A DNA stretch of 14,291 nucleotides from Pseudomonadota bacterium (GCA_023387775.1 JAEWHN010000283.1:1-14291); one strand, 5' to 3'. Positions 1-7,403 are shown, counted from the stretch's first letter. A program made the numbers and translations. Notes: generated by a model from the letters alone, not told the origin.

Positions 1-25
1 TCCAATGGTGCTTCGAGTGCCGGCC

Positions 26-49
26 ACGCTTCGATGCGGAACGAAGCGT
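26..49 (-). terminator. Hairpin downstream of the DUF1127 gene, possible terminator
   Basis: A perfect 8-bp inverted repeat (ACGCTTCG at 26–33, CGAAGCGT at 42–49, 8-nt loop) begins 25 bp beyond the stop codon of the minus-strand DUF1127 gene. No run of T follows on the minus strand, so it is not a classical Rho-independent terminator. It may only mark the 3' end of the transcript. Confidence 0.35.
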
Positions 50-74
50 CGGCGGCGATTTCGTGTCAGGCTGG

Positions 75-302
75 TCAGCGGCGCCAGAACGGTTTGGCGC
101 GTTCGCGTTCGACCATGCCCGGAGGAATGCCGATGTCGCGCAGTATGTGGTCGTCCAGACCGGCGAGGTGGCGGCGCTGCCGCCAGCGCTCGTACCAGAC
201 AGAGAGCCGCCGCAATGCCGGGCGCTTGGGCCGGCTCCCCTCCCGCGCGCCATCGGCGCTCGCGTCATCGATGTCCGTCTTCATGTCCATGCCGGCGACC
301 AT
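75..302 (-). CDS. DUF1127 domain small basic protein
   Basis: This encodes a 75-residue, arginine-rich protein. The second half carries the DUF1127 pattern: an aromatic/arginine stretch (SVWYERWRQRRHLAGLD, about residues 34–50), then the helix-ending DDHILRDIGIP motif (50–60). The first 30 residues are polar and probably disordered. DUF1127 proteins are abundant in alphaproteobacteria. Some members have been linked to RNA turnover or phosphate and carbon metabolism, but this copy cannot be assigned a role. The start is uncertain: Met1, Met5 and Met7 are all possible and none has a convincing Shine-Dalgarno sequence. The gene is divergent from the ArsR-like regulator, with 41 bp between the two starts, so that regulator may control it; this is inference. 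Confidence 0.8.
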   Translation of the reverse strand: MVAGMDMKTDIDDASADGAREGSRPKRPALRRLSVWYERWRQRRHLAGLDDHILRDIGIPPGMVERERAKPFWRR

Positions 303-308
303 AGCCGC

Positions 309-337
309 TTGCCCGACATGAATGCTTCGACTAGCAT
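309..337 (+). promoter_or_regulatory. Predicted promoter of the ArsR-like gene, with overlapping dyads
   Basis: A -35-like TTGCCC (309–314) and a -10-like TAGCAT (332–337) are separated by exactly 17 bp. The A of the downstream ATG (344) lies 7 bp past the -10, so transcription would start at or next to the start codon. Two short dyads overlap the -10 region: ATGCT/AGCAT (322–326 and 333–337) and TTCGA/TCGAA (326–330 and 336–340). They are plausible binding sites for the adjacent ArsR-type regulator. The assignment comes from sequence pattern only. Confidence 0.4.
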
Positions 338-343
338 CGAACC

Positions 344-1024
344 ATGCGAAACAGCCCCGACATAGCCCGCATCGCCAGCCTGGTGGGTGACCCCGCCCGC
401 GCCAACATGCTGACGGCGCTGATGGGCGGCGGTGCGCTCACCGCAAGCGAGCTGGCGCTGGAAGCCGGCGTGACGGTGCAGACGGCAAGCTCGCATCTTT
501 CAAAGCTGCTGGAGGGCGGATTGCTGTCGCTCGCCGCGCAGGGCCGCCATCGCTATTACGGCCTTGCCAATGCGCAGGTGGCGGCGATGCTGGAATCCAT
601 CATGGGCGTGGCGGCCGCTGCCGGGCCGCAGCGTGTGCGCCCCGGCCCGCGCGAAGCCAAGATGCGCGAGGCGCGCATCTGCTACGACCACCTCGCCGGC
701 GACCATGCGGTGGCGATGCTCGACGGCTTCCTCGCCCGCAACATTCTGAGCCGCGAAGGCGAGCGCATCGTGCTGGGCGAAGCCGGCCCGTCCTTCTTCC
801 GCGCCGTTGGTATCGAGCCGGACCAGCTTGGAAAGTCGCGCCGCCCGGTCTGCCGGGCGTGCCTCGATTGGAGCGTCCGCCGCTCGCATCTGGCGGGCTC
901 GCTGGGGGCGGCGATCTTCGACAGGATCATTGCCGAGAAATGGGCCCGTCGGGAGGCCGGCAGCCGCGCAATCATCTTTTCCCCGCCCGGCAGGCGCGCC
1001 TTCGAGAAGACTTTTCTGCCCTGA
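344..1024 (+). CDS. ArsR-family winged-helix transcriptional regulator with extended C-terminal domain
   Basis: This encodes a 226-residue protein. Residues about 8–80 form an ArsR-type winged helix-turn-helix; the recognition region is TASELALEAGVTVQTASSHL (33–52), followed by the wing (QGRHRYYGLA, 66–75). It is about twice the length of classical ArsR/SmtB repressors. The C-terminal half carries the motifs RICYDHLAGDHA (111–122) and CRACLDWSVRRSHLAG (170–185), which I associate with a rhizobial ArsR subfamily. Cys113, Cys170 and Cys173 could bind metal or sense thiols, but the classical ArsR ELCVCDL metal site is absent, so the inducer is unknown. There is no Shine-Dalgarno sequence before the ATG, and the predicted -10 is only 6 bp away, so the mRNA may be leaderless. 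The divergent DUF1127 gene is the closest candidate target. Confidence 0.88.
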   Translation: MRNSPDIARIASLVGDPARANMLTALMGGGALTASELALEAGVTVQTASSHLSKLLEGGLLSLAAQGRHRYYGLANAQVAAMLESIMGVAAAAGPQRVRPGPREAKMREARICYDHLAGDHAVAMLDGFLARNILSREGERIVLGEAGPSFFRAVGIEPDQLGKSRRPVCRACLDWSVRRSHLAGSLGAAIFDRIIAEKWARREAGSRAIIFSPPGRRAFEKTFLP

Positions 1025-1031
1025 TTTTTTT
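989..1031 (+). terminator. Possible Rho-independent terminator of the ArsR-like gene
   Basis: GGCAG (989–993) can pair with CTGCC (1016–1020) at the very end of the coding sequence. A run of seven T (1025–1031) follows directly after the stop codon. The stem is short and its loop is long, so this is a weak call supported mainly by the T-run. Confidence 0.3.
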
Positions 1032-1219
1032 CCTGCGGTTTCTGGCGGGATTCCACCCGCTTTCCGTTGCGTAAAAGGCACACTCGGCCGCCACGCGTCG
1101 ACCGCCGGCGAAAGAGCGCGAAACCACCTCTTTTCGGCCATGATTGGAGGCTCTTTCGGGCAAAGATTAACAACGCGTTCACGGACTATTCACGACCGCA
1201 CGCTATCATTGGTCTGCAT

Positions 1220-1237
1220 TCGGAAGGGGGCTTCCGA
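1220..1237 (+). promoter_or_regulatory. Perfect hairpin just upstream of a possible small gene
   Basis: A perfect 7-bp inverted repeat (TCGGAAG 1220–1226, CTTCCGA 1231–1237) encloses a GGGG loop. It ends 19 bp before a candidate ATG at 1257 and is followed by a TTTTT run at 1248–1252. It could be an operator, a 5'-UTR hairpin, or the terminator stem of a short untranslated RNA. The sequence does not decide between these. Confidence 0.4.
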
Positions 1238-1256
1238 CGGACTGGGATTTTTAGAC

Positions 1257-1433
1257 ATGGCTCTCTGGAATCGCATCATCAGCTACGCTACCGCGCTGCG
1301 CGAATTCATCGCTCCGACCTACCGTCCGGAACGCCATTACATGCGCGGTCCCGGCCCCGCCTGCGAGCGCCGCCGCAACGCCAAAACCAGCGTGCGGCCT
1401 TCTTTCAGCGAACGGCTTCGCCCTGAATTCTGA
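1257..1433 (+). CDS. Possible small protein, 58 residues, unknown function
   Basis: This open frame of 58 codons starts at ATG 1257. The product starts with a short amphipathic aromatic segment (MALWNRIISYATALREFI) and continues into an arginine- and proline-rich tail, giving a strongly basic protein. I recognise no family. In favour: it sits in an otherwise empty stretch between two genes, and a hairpin lies directly upstream. Against: there is no clear Shine-Dalgarno sequence (the only purine-rich stretch, GGAAGGGGG, lies about 27 bp upstream within the hairpin), and open frames of this length are frequent by chance in high-GC DNA. A GGGCAC/GTGCCC hairpin (1443–1462) lies 9 bp after the stop and could end a transcript. 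Confidence 0.3.
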   Translation: MALWNRIISYATALREFIAPTYRPERHYMRGPGPACERRRNAKTSVRPSFSERLRPEF

Positions 1434-1442
1434 TCGCGACGA

Positions 1443-1462
1443 GGGCACCTTTGTCCGTGCCC
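1443..1462 (+). terminator. Hairpin after the possible small gene
   Basis: A perfect 6-bp stem (GGGCAC 1443–1448, GTGCCC 1457–1462) encloses an 8-nt loop. No U-tract follows, so termination is uncertain. The remaining 1463–1605 up to the convergent GST gene shows no further feature I can support. Confidence 0.25.
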
Positions 1463-1605
1463 GCGCTGGCGCTTGAGCGGCCGTTTTCGCGCGACGGCCA
1501 AGCCTACCCGGATGCGCGGCAGCGGCTGCGCCCAGTCAAGACGTTTTCCCAACTGAACCAGACATGGCCGTTCGGCAGCGGCCGTAGCCGCCGCCCGGCC
1601 TCACA

Positions 1606-2226
1606 TCACCACATGGCGTGATCGGCATTGAGCGCGCCAAGAACAGGGTGCTGCCGCAGCCTGCCGCACAGCCGCTCGATATTGGGCAGCGCGGCGCGTG
1701 CCTTCTCGGGATGCGGGTGCCACGAATAAAGCATCAGCAGATAGACATCCGCCAGCGAGAGGCTGTCGCCTGCCAGCCAGTCGCAGCCCTCGAGCGCCCG
1801 GTCGATGATCGCAAGTCCGCGATCGATTTCCGCCAGGGCTGCTGCCTCGACGGCCGCCTTGCCATCGGGATCGGCGGTATAGCGCGGCGCATAATAGAGC
1901 CGCAGGATCGCCGGGTAGAGCGCAGACGACATGAACGCCATCCAGCGCAGGAAATCGGCGCGCGCCTCCTCGCCCAGGCCGGGCGCGAGCCCCGCTTCCG
2001 GATGACGCTCGCCCAGCAGGATGCAGATCGCCGCGGTTTCGGTCATCGTGCCGCCCTCGGGCAGCGCCAGCGCCGGCACCTGGCCAAGCGGGCTGACCTT
2101 CAGGAACTGCGGATCGGCAGCCTCCGACTTGGCCACGTTGATCCGTTCATAGGGCACATTGGCCAGCGCGAATGCCGCTTCGGCCACGAAGCCGCCGCTG
2201 CCGGGCCGCGTATAGAGTCTGTACAT
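1606..2226 (-). CDS. Glutathione S-transferase family protein
   Basis: This encodes a 206-residue protein, the usual length for a bacterial GST. The N-terminal thioredoxin-like domain (about 1–80) starts MYRLYTRPGSGG; Ser10 is the likely residue activating the glutathione thiol. It contains the cis-proline region GQVPAL (48–53) and the glutathione-binding TETAAI (62–67). The all-helical C-terminal domain (about 88–206) carries the folding motif LAGDSLSLADVY (151–162). Members conjugate glutathione to electrophiles or act as peroxidases or isomerases in the cytoplasm; the substrate here is unknown. The frame stays open upstream into cysK, but the ATG at 2226 is chosen because GGGGAGGA lies at the right distance and the GST fold begins there. 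The gene lies 127 bp downstream of cysK on the same strand, so low-level readthrough is possible. Confidence 0.9.
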   Translation of the reverse strand: MYRLYTRPGSGGFVAEAAFALANVPYERINVAKSEAADPQFLKVSPLGQVPALALPEGGTMTETAAICILLGERHPEAGLAPGLGEEARADFLRWMAFMSSALYPAILRLYYAPRYTADPDGKAAVEAAALAEIDRGLAIIDRALEGCDWLAGDSLSLADVYLLMLYSWHPHPEKARAALPNIERLCGRLRQHPVLGALNADHAMW

Positions 2227-2302
2227 GAAGTTCCTCCCCACCGGCCGATCGCCGGTCGGGGAGATTTGATCGCTATCGAGCCGCCGCTCAACCGGGCGGC
2301 CA

Positions 2303-2349
2303 CCGCGCCACACCGGTTTTTTCAGCGGTCCAGCAGTGCGGTGGCGCGG
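2303..2349 (-). terminator. Stem-loop just after cysK, possible terminator or attenuator
   Basis: CCGCGCCAC (2303–2311) is perfectly complementary to GTGGCGCGG (2341–2349), giving a 9-bp stem with a 29-nt loop. It begins 4 bp past the cysK stop codon on the minus strand. An overlapping 8-bp pairing (GCCACCGC 2299–2306 with GCGGTGGC 2338–2345) competes with it. No U-tract follows on the minus strand. It probably shapes the cysK mRNA 3' end or the readthrough into the GST gene. Confidence 0.4.
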
Positions 2350-2353
2350 GCTC

Positions 2354-3334
<981 letters not shown>

Positions 3335-3495
3335 GGGTACTGCTCCACTATGGATTGCCTGAAAATTCTCTTTGCCAAAGGATAGGGCGGCAACCGGCAA
3401 AAACCGAGTGGCGGTCATGCAGAAAAGCCCCGTCACTTAGAATGAAATTCCAAGCGCCCGACAGAAAAGAGAACGCAGTTCCGGAAAGACTGCTC

Positions 3496-4110
3496 TCAGC
3501 GGGCCGCGATGGCTGCGGCCGCGCCGGCCATGAAGGCGGCAGCGGTGCGATTCAGCGCCTTGAGCGCACGCGGCGTCCTGAGCAGCCAGCGCGCCTTGGC
3601 CGCCAGCGCCAGGTAGGGCACCAGGACGACCAGAAGCACCAGAATTGTGATCACCGCCAACACGCCATAGTCGAACGGCGTGATGGTGCGCAGGTCGACC
3701 AGCGTCGGCGTCAGCGCCAGATAGAAGATCATCGTCTTGGGATTGCCCAGCGTGACGGTGAGCCCGGAAAGGAAGGCGCCGAACATGCCGCCCTTGCCCT
3801 TGCGCGCCTCGACATTCTCAGGCGTGATGCCGCTGCGCCAGAAAGTCCAGGCGAGATAGGCAAGATAGGCGACGCCCAGCCATTTGATGACCAGGAACAC
3901 GGTTCCGAAGGTCTGCGCCACCAGCGCCAGCCCAAGCACCACCGCAGTGAGATAGGTAAGGTCGCCGCAGATCAGCCCCAGCGACATGGCGAGCGACGAG
4001 CGGAAGCCGGAACCGAGCGCGCGCGCCACCAGCGCGGTGACACCGGGCCCGGGAATGGCGGCGGCAACGGCGAGCGCGCCGCTATAGGCAAGGAATCCGG
4101 CAAGGGTCAT
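3496..4110 (-). CDS. LysE/RhtB-family amino-acid exporter
   Basis: This encodes a 204-residue inner-membrane protein with about six hydrophobic segments (near residues 5–30, 40–65, 68–90, 110–135, 147–172 and 186–203). It bears two LysE/RhtB signatures: PGPG in the first helix (20–23) and LGNPKTMIFY (121–130) in the middle. The family exports amino acids and derivatives such as homoserine, threonine or lysine using the proton gradient. The neighbouring cysK makes export of cysteine or O-acetylserine a tempting guess, but nothing in the sequence fixes the substrate. The ATG at 4110 is chosen because the conserved start MTLAGFLAYSGALAVAAAIPG follows it; the 26 codons upstream are not membrane-like. 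The ribosome-binding site is weak. The gene is 161 bp upstream of cysK. Confidence 0.9.
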   Translation of the reverse strand: MTLAGFLAYSGALAVAAAIPGPGVTALVARALGSGFRSSLAMSLGLICGDLTYLTAVVLGLALVAQTFGTVFLVIKWLGVAYLAYLAWTFWRSGITPENVEARKGKGGMFGAFLSGLTVTLGNPKTMIFYLALTPTLVDLRTITPFDYGVLAVITILVLLVVLVPYLALAAKARWLLRTPRALKALNRTAAAFMAGAAAAIAAR

Positions 4111-4197
4111 GCGAGGTCTCGAACAGGCTTTCGGCGGACAATCGCATGCGGCCGCGCCTTTGGAAATGGGCCAGCACGGCAACGCCATTTGCCGACG

Positions 4198-4215
4198 CGG
4201 CCGCCCGAGCGGCCG
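4198..4215 (-). terminator. GC-rich hairpin between the 65-residue gene and the exporter gene
   Basis: A perfect 7-bp stem (CGGCCGC 4198–4204, GCGGCCG 4209–4215) has a 4-nt loop and begins 15 bp past the stop of the 65-residue gene. No T-run follows on the minus strand. It could end the DUF2189/small-protein transcript. Confidence 0.4.
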
Positions 4216-4230
4216 AGCCGCCGAACCCGC

Positions 4231-4428
4231 TCAGCCGTTGGCCGTGCCGAAATTGGCGTCGAGCTGTTTCTCCAGTTCGACCAGGTCGGCCGGCAGCGGC
4301 ATGCCCATGGCGCGCAGTTCGTTAAGCTTTTCGCGGATGCGCTCGTGGATTTCGTGCGCGTCTTCGGGCCGGTCGACCATCTGGCCAACCAGATAGCCGA
4401 TCTGCGCCTTGAGTTCTTCCAGTGCCAT
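4231..4428 (-). CDS. Small helical protein of unknown function, cotranscribed with the DUF2189 gene
   Basis: This encodes a 65-residue charged protein, MALEELKAQIGYLVGQMVDR at the N-terminus. Predicted helices (about 3–18 and 22–40) are rich in Glu, Lys and Arg with leucine spacing that suggests a helical hairpin or short coiled coil. It has no signal peptide, membrane segment or cysteine. The start is well supported: GGAG lies 6 bp before the ATG at 4428. It begins only 17 bp after the stop of the DUF2189 membrane protein, so the two are probably one transcript and could be partners. I do not recognise a named family. A much longer frame runs through it from upstream, but that is the shadow of the DUF2189 gene. 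Confidence 0.75.
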   Translation of the reverse strand: MALEELKAQIGYLVGQMVDRPEDAHEIHERIREKLNELRAMGMPLPADLVELEKQLDANFGTANG

Positions 4429-4445
4429 CGGCGTCTCCAAAGGCT

Positions 4446-5285
4446 TCAGCTCACGGACGAGTAGCTTTCTGATGATACCACCGTGCGAGAGCGCGGACCG
4501 ATCACCTTGCGGTAGAGATGCCAGGTAGCGTGACCGAGGATCGGTATGACCACCGCAAGGCCCGCAAACAGCGGCAGCGAGCCGATGACCAGGCAGACCG
4601 CCACGATCAGCCCCCAGAACAGGATCTGGAGCGGATTGACCAGGATCGTGCGCACGCATGTCTCCACCGCCGAAACCACGCCGACGTCGCGATCGAGCAG
4701 CAGCGGGAAGGCGACCACGGTGGTGGCGAGCGCCACCACGGCGAAGCAGAAGCCGATGAGATTGCCCCACAGGATCAGCTGATGGCCGGCATAGGTCCGG
4801 AAGACCTCGTTGAAGAAAACGCGCATCGAGGCCGGCGCTTCGGGCCCGAACAGCGAAACGTAGAGTGCCTTGGCGCTGAGCAGCCAGACGATGAAGAGCA
4901 CGAAAAGCCAGATGCCGAGCGCGACAATGGATGGCAGCGCCGGCGAATGCCTAACATCGAACGCATGGCTCCAGGATGCATCAAGGCCCAATTCGCGCCG
5001 CCGGCTGATCTCGTAGAGGCCGATCGCCGCGAGCGGCCCGAGCAAGGCAAAGCCCGAGGCCAGCGGAAACAACAGCGGCAGCGCATTGCGGCCAGAGGTC
5101 CATGTCGCCAGGAAAACGCCTACCAGCGGGTAGAGCACGCAAAGAAAGACATAGTGGGAAGGCTTTTCCCAAAAATCCCGCGCGCCCTGCCGAAGCGCGT
5201 CGAGCACATCCGCAAAACCGATCTTGCGCACCGTAATGCGTTCATAGCCTTCGGTGGCGCCTGCCATGACGTGGAAACCTGCCAT
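4446..5285 (-). CDS. DUF2189 integral membrane protein
   Basis: This encodes a 279-residue protein with about six transmembrane segments (near residues 44–62, 69–91, 117–140, 169–198, 217–237 and 238–256). A cytoplasmic-looking N-terminus includes VRKIGFADVLDALRQGARDF (19–38), and a serine-rich tail follows the last helix. The opening motif, RQGxxDFxxxPSHYVFLCVLYPLVG, and the later FPLLLDRDVGVVSAVETCVR stretch match what I know of DUF2189, a family of predicted inner-membrane proteins without an assigned function. The start at 5285 is strongly supported by GGAGGA 6 bp upstream. The gene is followed after 17 bp by a 65-residue protein gene and is preceded, 178 bp away, by hrcA on the same strand. 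Whether it has its own promoter is unclear. Confidence 0.88.
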   Translation of the reverse strand: MAGFHVMAGATEGYERITVRKIGFADVLDALRQGARDFWEKPSHYVFLCVLYPLVGVFLATWTSGRNALPLLFPLASGFALLGPLAAIGLYEISRRRELGLDASWSHAFDVRHSPALPSIVALGIWLFVLFIVWLLSAKALYVSLFGPEAPASMRVFFNEVFRTYAGHQLILWGNLIGFCFAVVALATTVVAFPLLLDRDVGVVSAVETCVRTILVNPLQILFWGLIVAVCLVIGSLPLFAGLAVVIPILGHATWHLYRKVIGPRSRTVVSSESYSSVS

Positions 5286-5463
5286 TGCCGTTCCTCCACT
5301 GTTGGAGCGGCCACTGGTACGTCCCGGCGCGCGAACTCTCGCCACGACGAACCGCGACCCGCACGGCAGTGATAATAATCCTTCAGGCGCTTCTTGTCGC
5401 CTCACGAACGTCTCAGGGATGCGAGAAACGCCGCGGAGCGAGAACGGCTTTTCCTGAAGCGCC

Positions 5464-6534
5464 TTAGCGCAGCAGGCGGGAGATGAGCTGGGCGGTGTAG
5501 TCCACCATCGGCACGATGCGGGCATAGTTCAGCCGGGTGGGACCGATGACGCCGAGCGCGCCGACGACCCGGGCATCCTTGTCGCGATAGGGCGCGACCA
5601 CCAGCGAGGAGCCGGAGAGCGAAAACAGCTTGTTCTCCGAACCGATGAAGATGCGCACGCCCGACCCCGCCTCGGCGAGATCGAGAAGCTGTTCCATGCT
5701 TTGCTGCGTCTCGAGGTCTTCGAACAGATGCTTCAAGAGCTCGATATCGGCCTGCGCGGTGAGATTTTCCAGGAGATTGGCCCGGCCGCGCACGATGAGG
5801 CGCGCTGGCAAGCCGGTTTCGGCGCCGGCCCATATCGCCAGCCCTTTCTCGACCAGGTCCTGCGAGAGCGCGTCCAGCGCGGCGCGCGTCTCCTCCTTCA
5901 GCCGCCCTATCTCGCTTCTGGCCTCCGCCAGCGTGCGGCCGCGCACATGCGCGTTGAGGTAGTTCGAGGCCTCGATGAGCTGTGAGGCAGTGACGCCGGC
6001 GGGCAGCTCGACGACCCGGTTTTCCACATCGCCGTTCTGCGAAACCATGATGGCGAGGGCCCGGCGCGGATCGAGCTGGATGAATTCGATGTGCTTCAGC
6101 GGCACTTCGTTCTTGCTCGCCAGCACCAGGCCGGCGCCGCGCGACAGGCCGGAGAGCATCTGGCTGGCGTCGATGAGCATCTGTTCCAGCGTGGCGCCGC
6201 TGCCGGCGGCCATGAGCTGGGTCTCGATGGAGCGGCGCTCCTCCTCGCTGAGATCGCCTATTTCCATGAAGGCGTCGACGAAGAAGCGCAGACCCTGCTG
6301 CGTGGGCAGGCGGCCGGCGGAAATATGCGGCGCATAGATCAGCCCAAGTTGCTCCAGATCGCTCATGACGTTGCGCACGGTGGCGGGCGACAGGCTGGAG
6401 GGCAGCATGCGCGCCAGATTGCGCGAACCGACCGGCTCGCCGTCCTTCAGGTAGGATTCCACAATGCGACGGAAAATCTCGCGCGAACGCATGTCGAGCG
6501 ACGGCAACACAGGATCCAGAACAGGCTTCGTCAT
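5464..6534 (-). CDS. hrcA: Heat-inducible transcription repressor HrcA
   Basis: This encodes a 356-residue protein of normal HrcA length. HrcA represses chaperone genes such as groESL by binding the CIRCE inverted repeat, and needs GroEL to fold into its active form. The N-terminal winged helix contains PVGSRNLA (34–41) and SPATVRNVMSDLEQLGLI (49–66). It is followed by the signature HISAGRLPTQQGLRFFVD (70–87). The C-terminal part is the GAF-like and dimerisation region, ending VIGPTRLNYARIVPMVDYTA. The start ATG at 6534 fits the family N-terminus. Its best Shine-Dalgarno match, GGAGG (6547–6551), is 12 bp away, longer than usual. No CIRCE element is visible upstream. The usual alphaproteobacterial partner grpE is not downstream; a DUF2189 gene is there instead. 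Confidence 0.96.
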   Translation of the reverse strand: MTKPVLDPVLPSLDMRSREIFRRIVESYLKDGEPVGSRNLARMLPSSLSPATVRNVMSDLEQLGLIYAPHISAGRLPTQQGLRFFVDAFMEIGDLSEEERRSIETQLMAAGSGATLEQMLIDASQMLSGLSRGAGLVLASKNEVPLKHIEFIQLDPRRALAIMVSQNGDVENRVVELPAGVTASQLIEASNYLNAHVRGRTLAEARSEIGRLKEETRAALDALSQDLVEKGLAIWAGAETGLPARLIVRGRANLLENLTAQADIELLKHLFEDLETQQSMEQLLDLAEAGSGVRIFIGSENKLFSLSGSSLVVAPYRDKDARVVGALGVIGPTRLNYARIVPMVDYTAQLISRLLR

Positions 6535-6559
6535 GGTCTCATCAAACCTCCGGAATCAA

Positions 6560-6587
6560 GATATAGATTCACCCAGCCGGAACACAA
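6560..6587 (-). promoter_or_regulatory. Predicted hrcA promoter
   Basis: Read on the minus strand, TTGTGT (6587–6582) and TATATC (6565–6560) are separated by 16 bp and form a good housekeeping-type promoter. The start of transcription would be near 6553, giving a leader of about 20 nt. The TTAGCACTC-N9-GAGTGCTAA CIRCE sequence is absent from 6535–6679, so autoregulation through CIRCE is not supported here. Confidence 0.5.
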
Positions 6588-6614
6588 CCGTGCCGCGGCG
6601 TCCGTGCTTTTCCT

Positions 6615-6649
6615 TTGCGCCACGGCCGGCATGAGGCTACAAGCCGGCC
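6615..6649 (+). promoter_or_regulatory. Possible rph promoter with an overlapping perfect dyad
   Basis: TTGCGC (6615–6620) and CTACAA (6637–6642), 16 bp apart, are a weak promoter candidate for the rph cluster. A perfect 7-bp dyad (GGCCGGC 6624–6630, GCCGGCC 6643–6649) brackets the -10. It could be an operator or simply GC-rich symmetry. Confidence 0.3.
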
Positions 6650-6679
6650 AGAAAACAGCTCTCAAGAAGAAAGAACCGC

Positions 6680-7396
6680 ATGCGCCCTTCCAAACGCCAA
6701 CCCGACGAAATGCGCCCCATCTCGTTCGAGCGCAACGTTTCCAAGCACGCGGAAGGCTCCTGCCTCGTCAAGTTCGGCGACACGCATGTGCTGTGCACCG
6801 CCAGCCTTGAAGAAAAGGTGCCGGGCTGGATGCGCAACACCGGCAAGGGCTGGGTGACGGCCGAATACGGCATGCTGCCGCGCTCCACCGGCGAGCGTAT
6901 GCGCCGAGAAGCCTCGGCCGGCAAGCAGGGCGGCCGCACGCTGGAAATCCAGCGCCTGATCGGCCGCTCCTTGCGCGCCGTGGTGGACCTGCAGGCGCTG
7001 GGCGAGATGCAGATCACGGTCGACTGCGACGTCATCCAGGCCGACGGCGGCACGCGCACGGCCGCCATCACCGGCGGCTGGGTGGCGCTGCACGACTGCC
7101 TGCGCTGGATGGAAGCGCGCCAGATGATCTCGGTTGCCAAGGTGCTGAAGGACCATGTGGCCGCGATTTCCTGCGGAATCCATGACGGACAGCCGGTGCT
7201 CGACCTCGACTATCTGGAAGACTCCTCGGCCGGCACCGACGCCAATTTCGTCATGACCGGCAAGGGCGGCATCGTCGAGATCCAGGGCACGGCCGAAGGC
7301 GCGCCCTTCTCGGAAGAAGAATTCACCAATCTGATGGCGCTGGCCAAGAAGGGCATTTCGCGGCTGGTGAACTTGCAGCAGATGGCGGTGGCCTGA
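6680..7396 (+). CDS. rph: Ribonuclease PH
   Basis: This encodes a 238-residue phosphorolytic 3'-to-5' exoribonuclease that trims tRNA precursor 3' ends, using phosphate to release nucleoside diphosphates. It acts as a cytoplasmic hexameric ring. Family blocks are all present: MRPSKRQPDEMRPISFERN (1–19), AEYGMLPRST (61–70), GRTLEIQRLIGRSLRA (85–100), and the RNA/phosphate-site block VDCDVIQADGGTRTAAITG (114–132). The metal-site region DLDYLEDSSAGTDANFV (175–191) supplies Asp181 and Asp187. It appears full-length and intact. The ribosome-binding site (AGAAGAAAG) is modest. It is divergent from hrcA, a recurrent arrangement in alphaproteobacteria, and is followed after 7 bp by a VOC-family gene, so it probably heads an operon. 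Confidence 0.97.
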   Translation: MRPSKRQPDEMRPISFERNVSKHAEGSCLVKFGDTHVLCTASLEEKVPGWMRNTGKGWVTAEYGMLPRSTGERMRREASAGKQGGRTLEIQRLIGRSLRAVVDLQALGEMQITVDCDVIQADGGTRTAAITGGWVALHDCLRWMEARQMISVAKVLKDHVAAISCGIHDGQPVLDLDYLEDSSAGTDANFVMTGKGGIVEIQGTAEGAPFSEEEFTNLMALAKKGISRLVNLQQMAVA

Positions 7397-7403
7397 GGTA
7401 GAA

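Noticed and set aside
3335..3436. 34-codon N-terminal extension of cysK
   Set aside because: The added residues have no family similarity and the ATG at 3334 has a suitable ribosome-binding site, so the upstream part is probably leader.
4429..4770. Upstream part of the 179-residue frame leading into the 65-residue gene
   Set aside because: It is an out-of-frame, proline- and arginine-rich reading of the DUF2189 gene, and the real start at 4428 has GGAG at the right spacing.
6535..6679. CIRCE operator for HrcA
   Set aside because: I looked for TTAGCACTC-N9-GAGTGCTAA or a close variant in the hrcA/rph intergenic region and found none.
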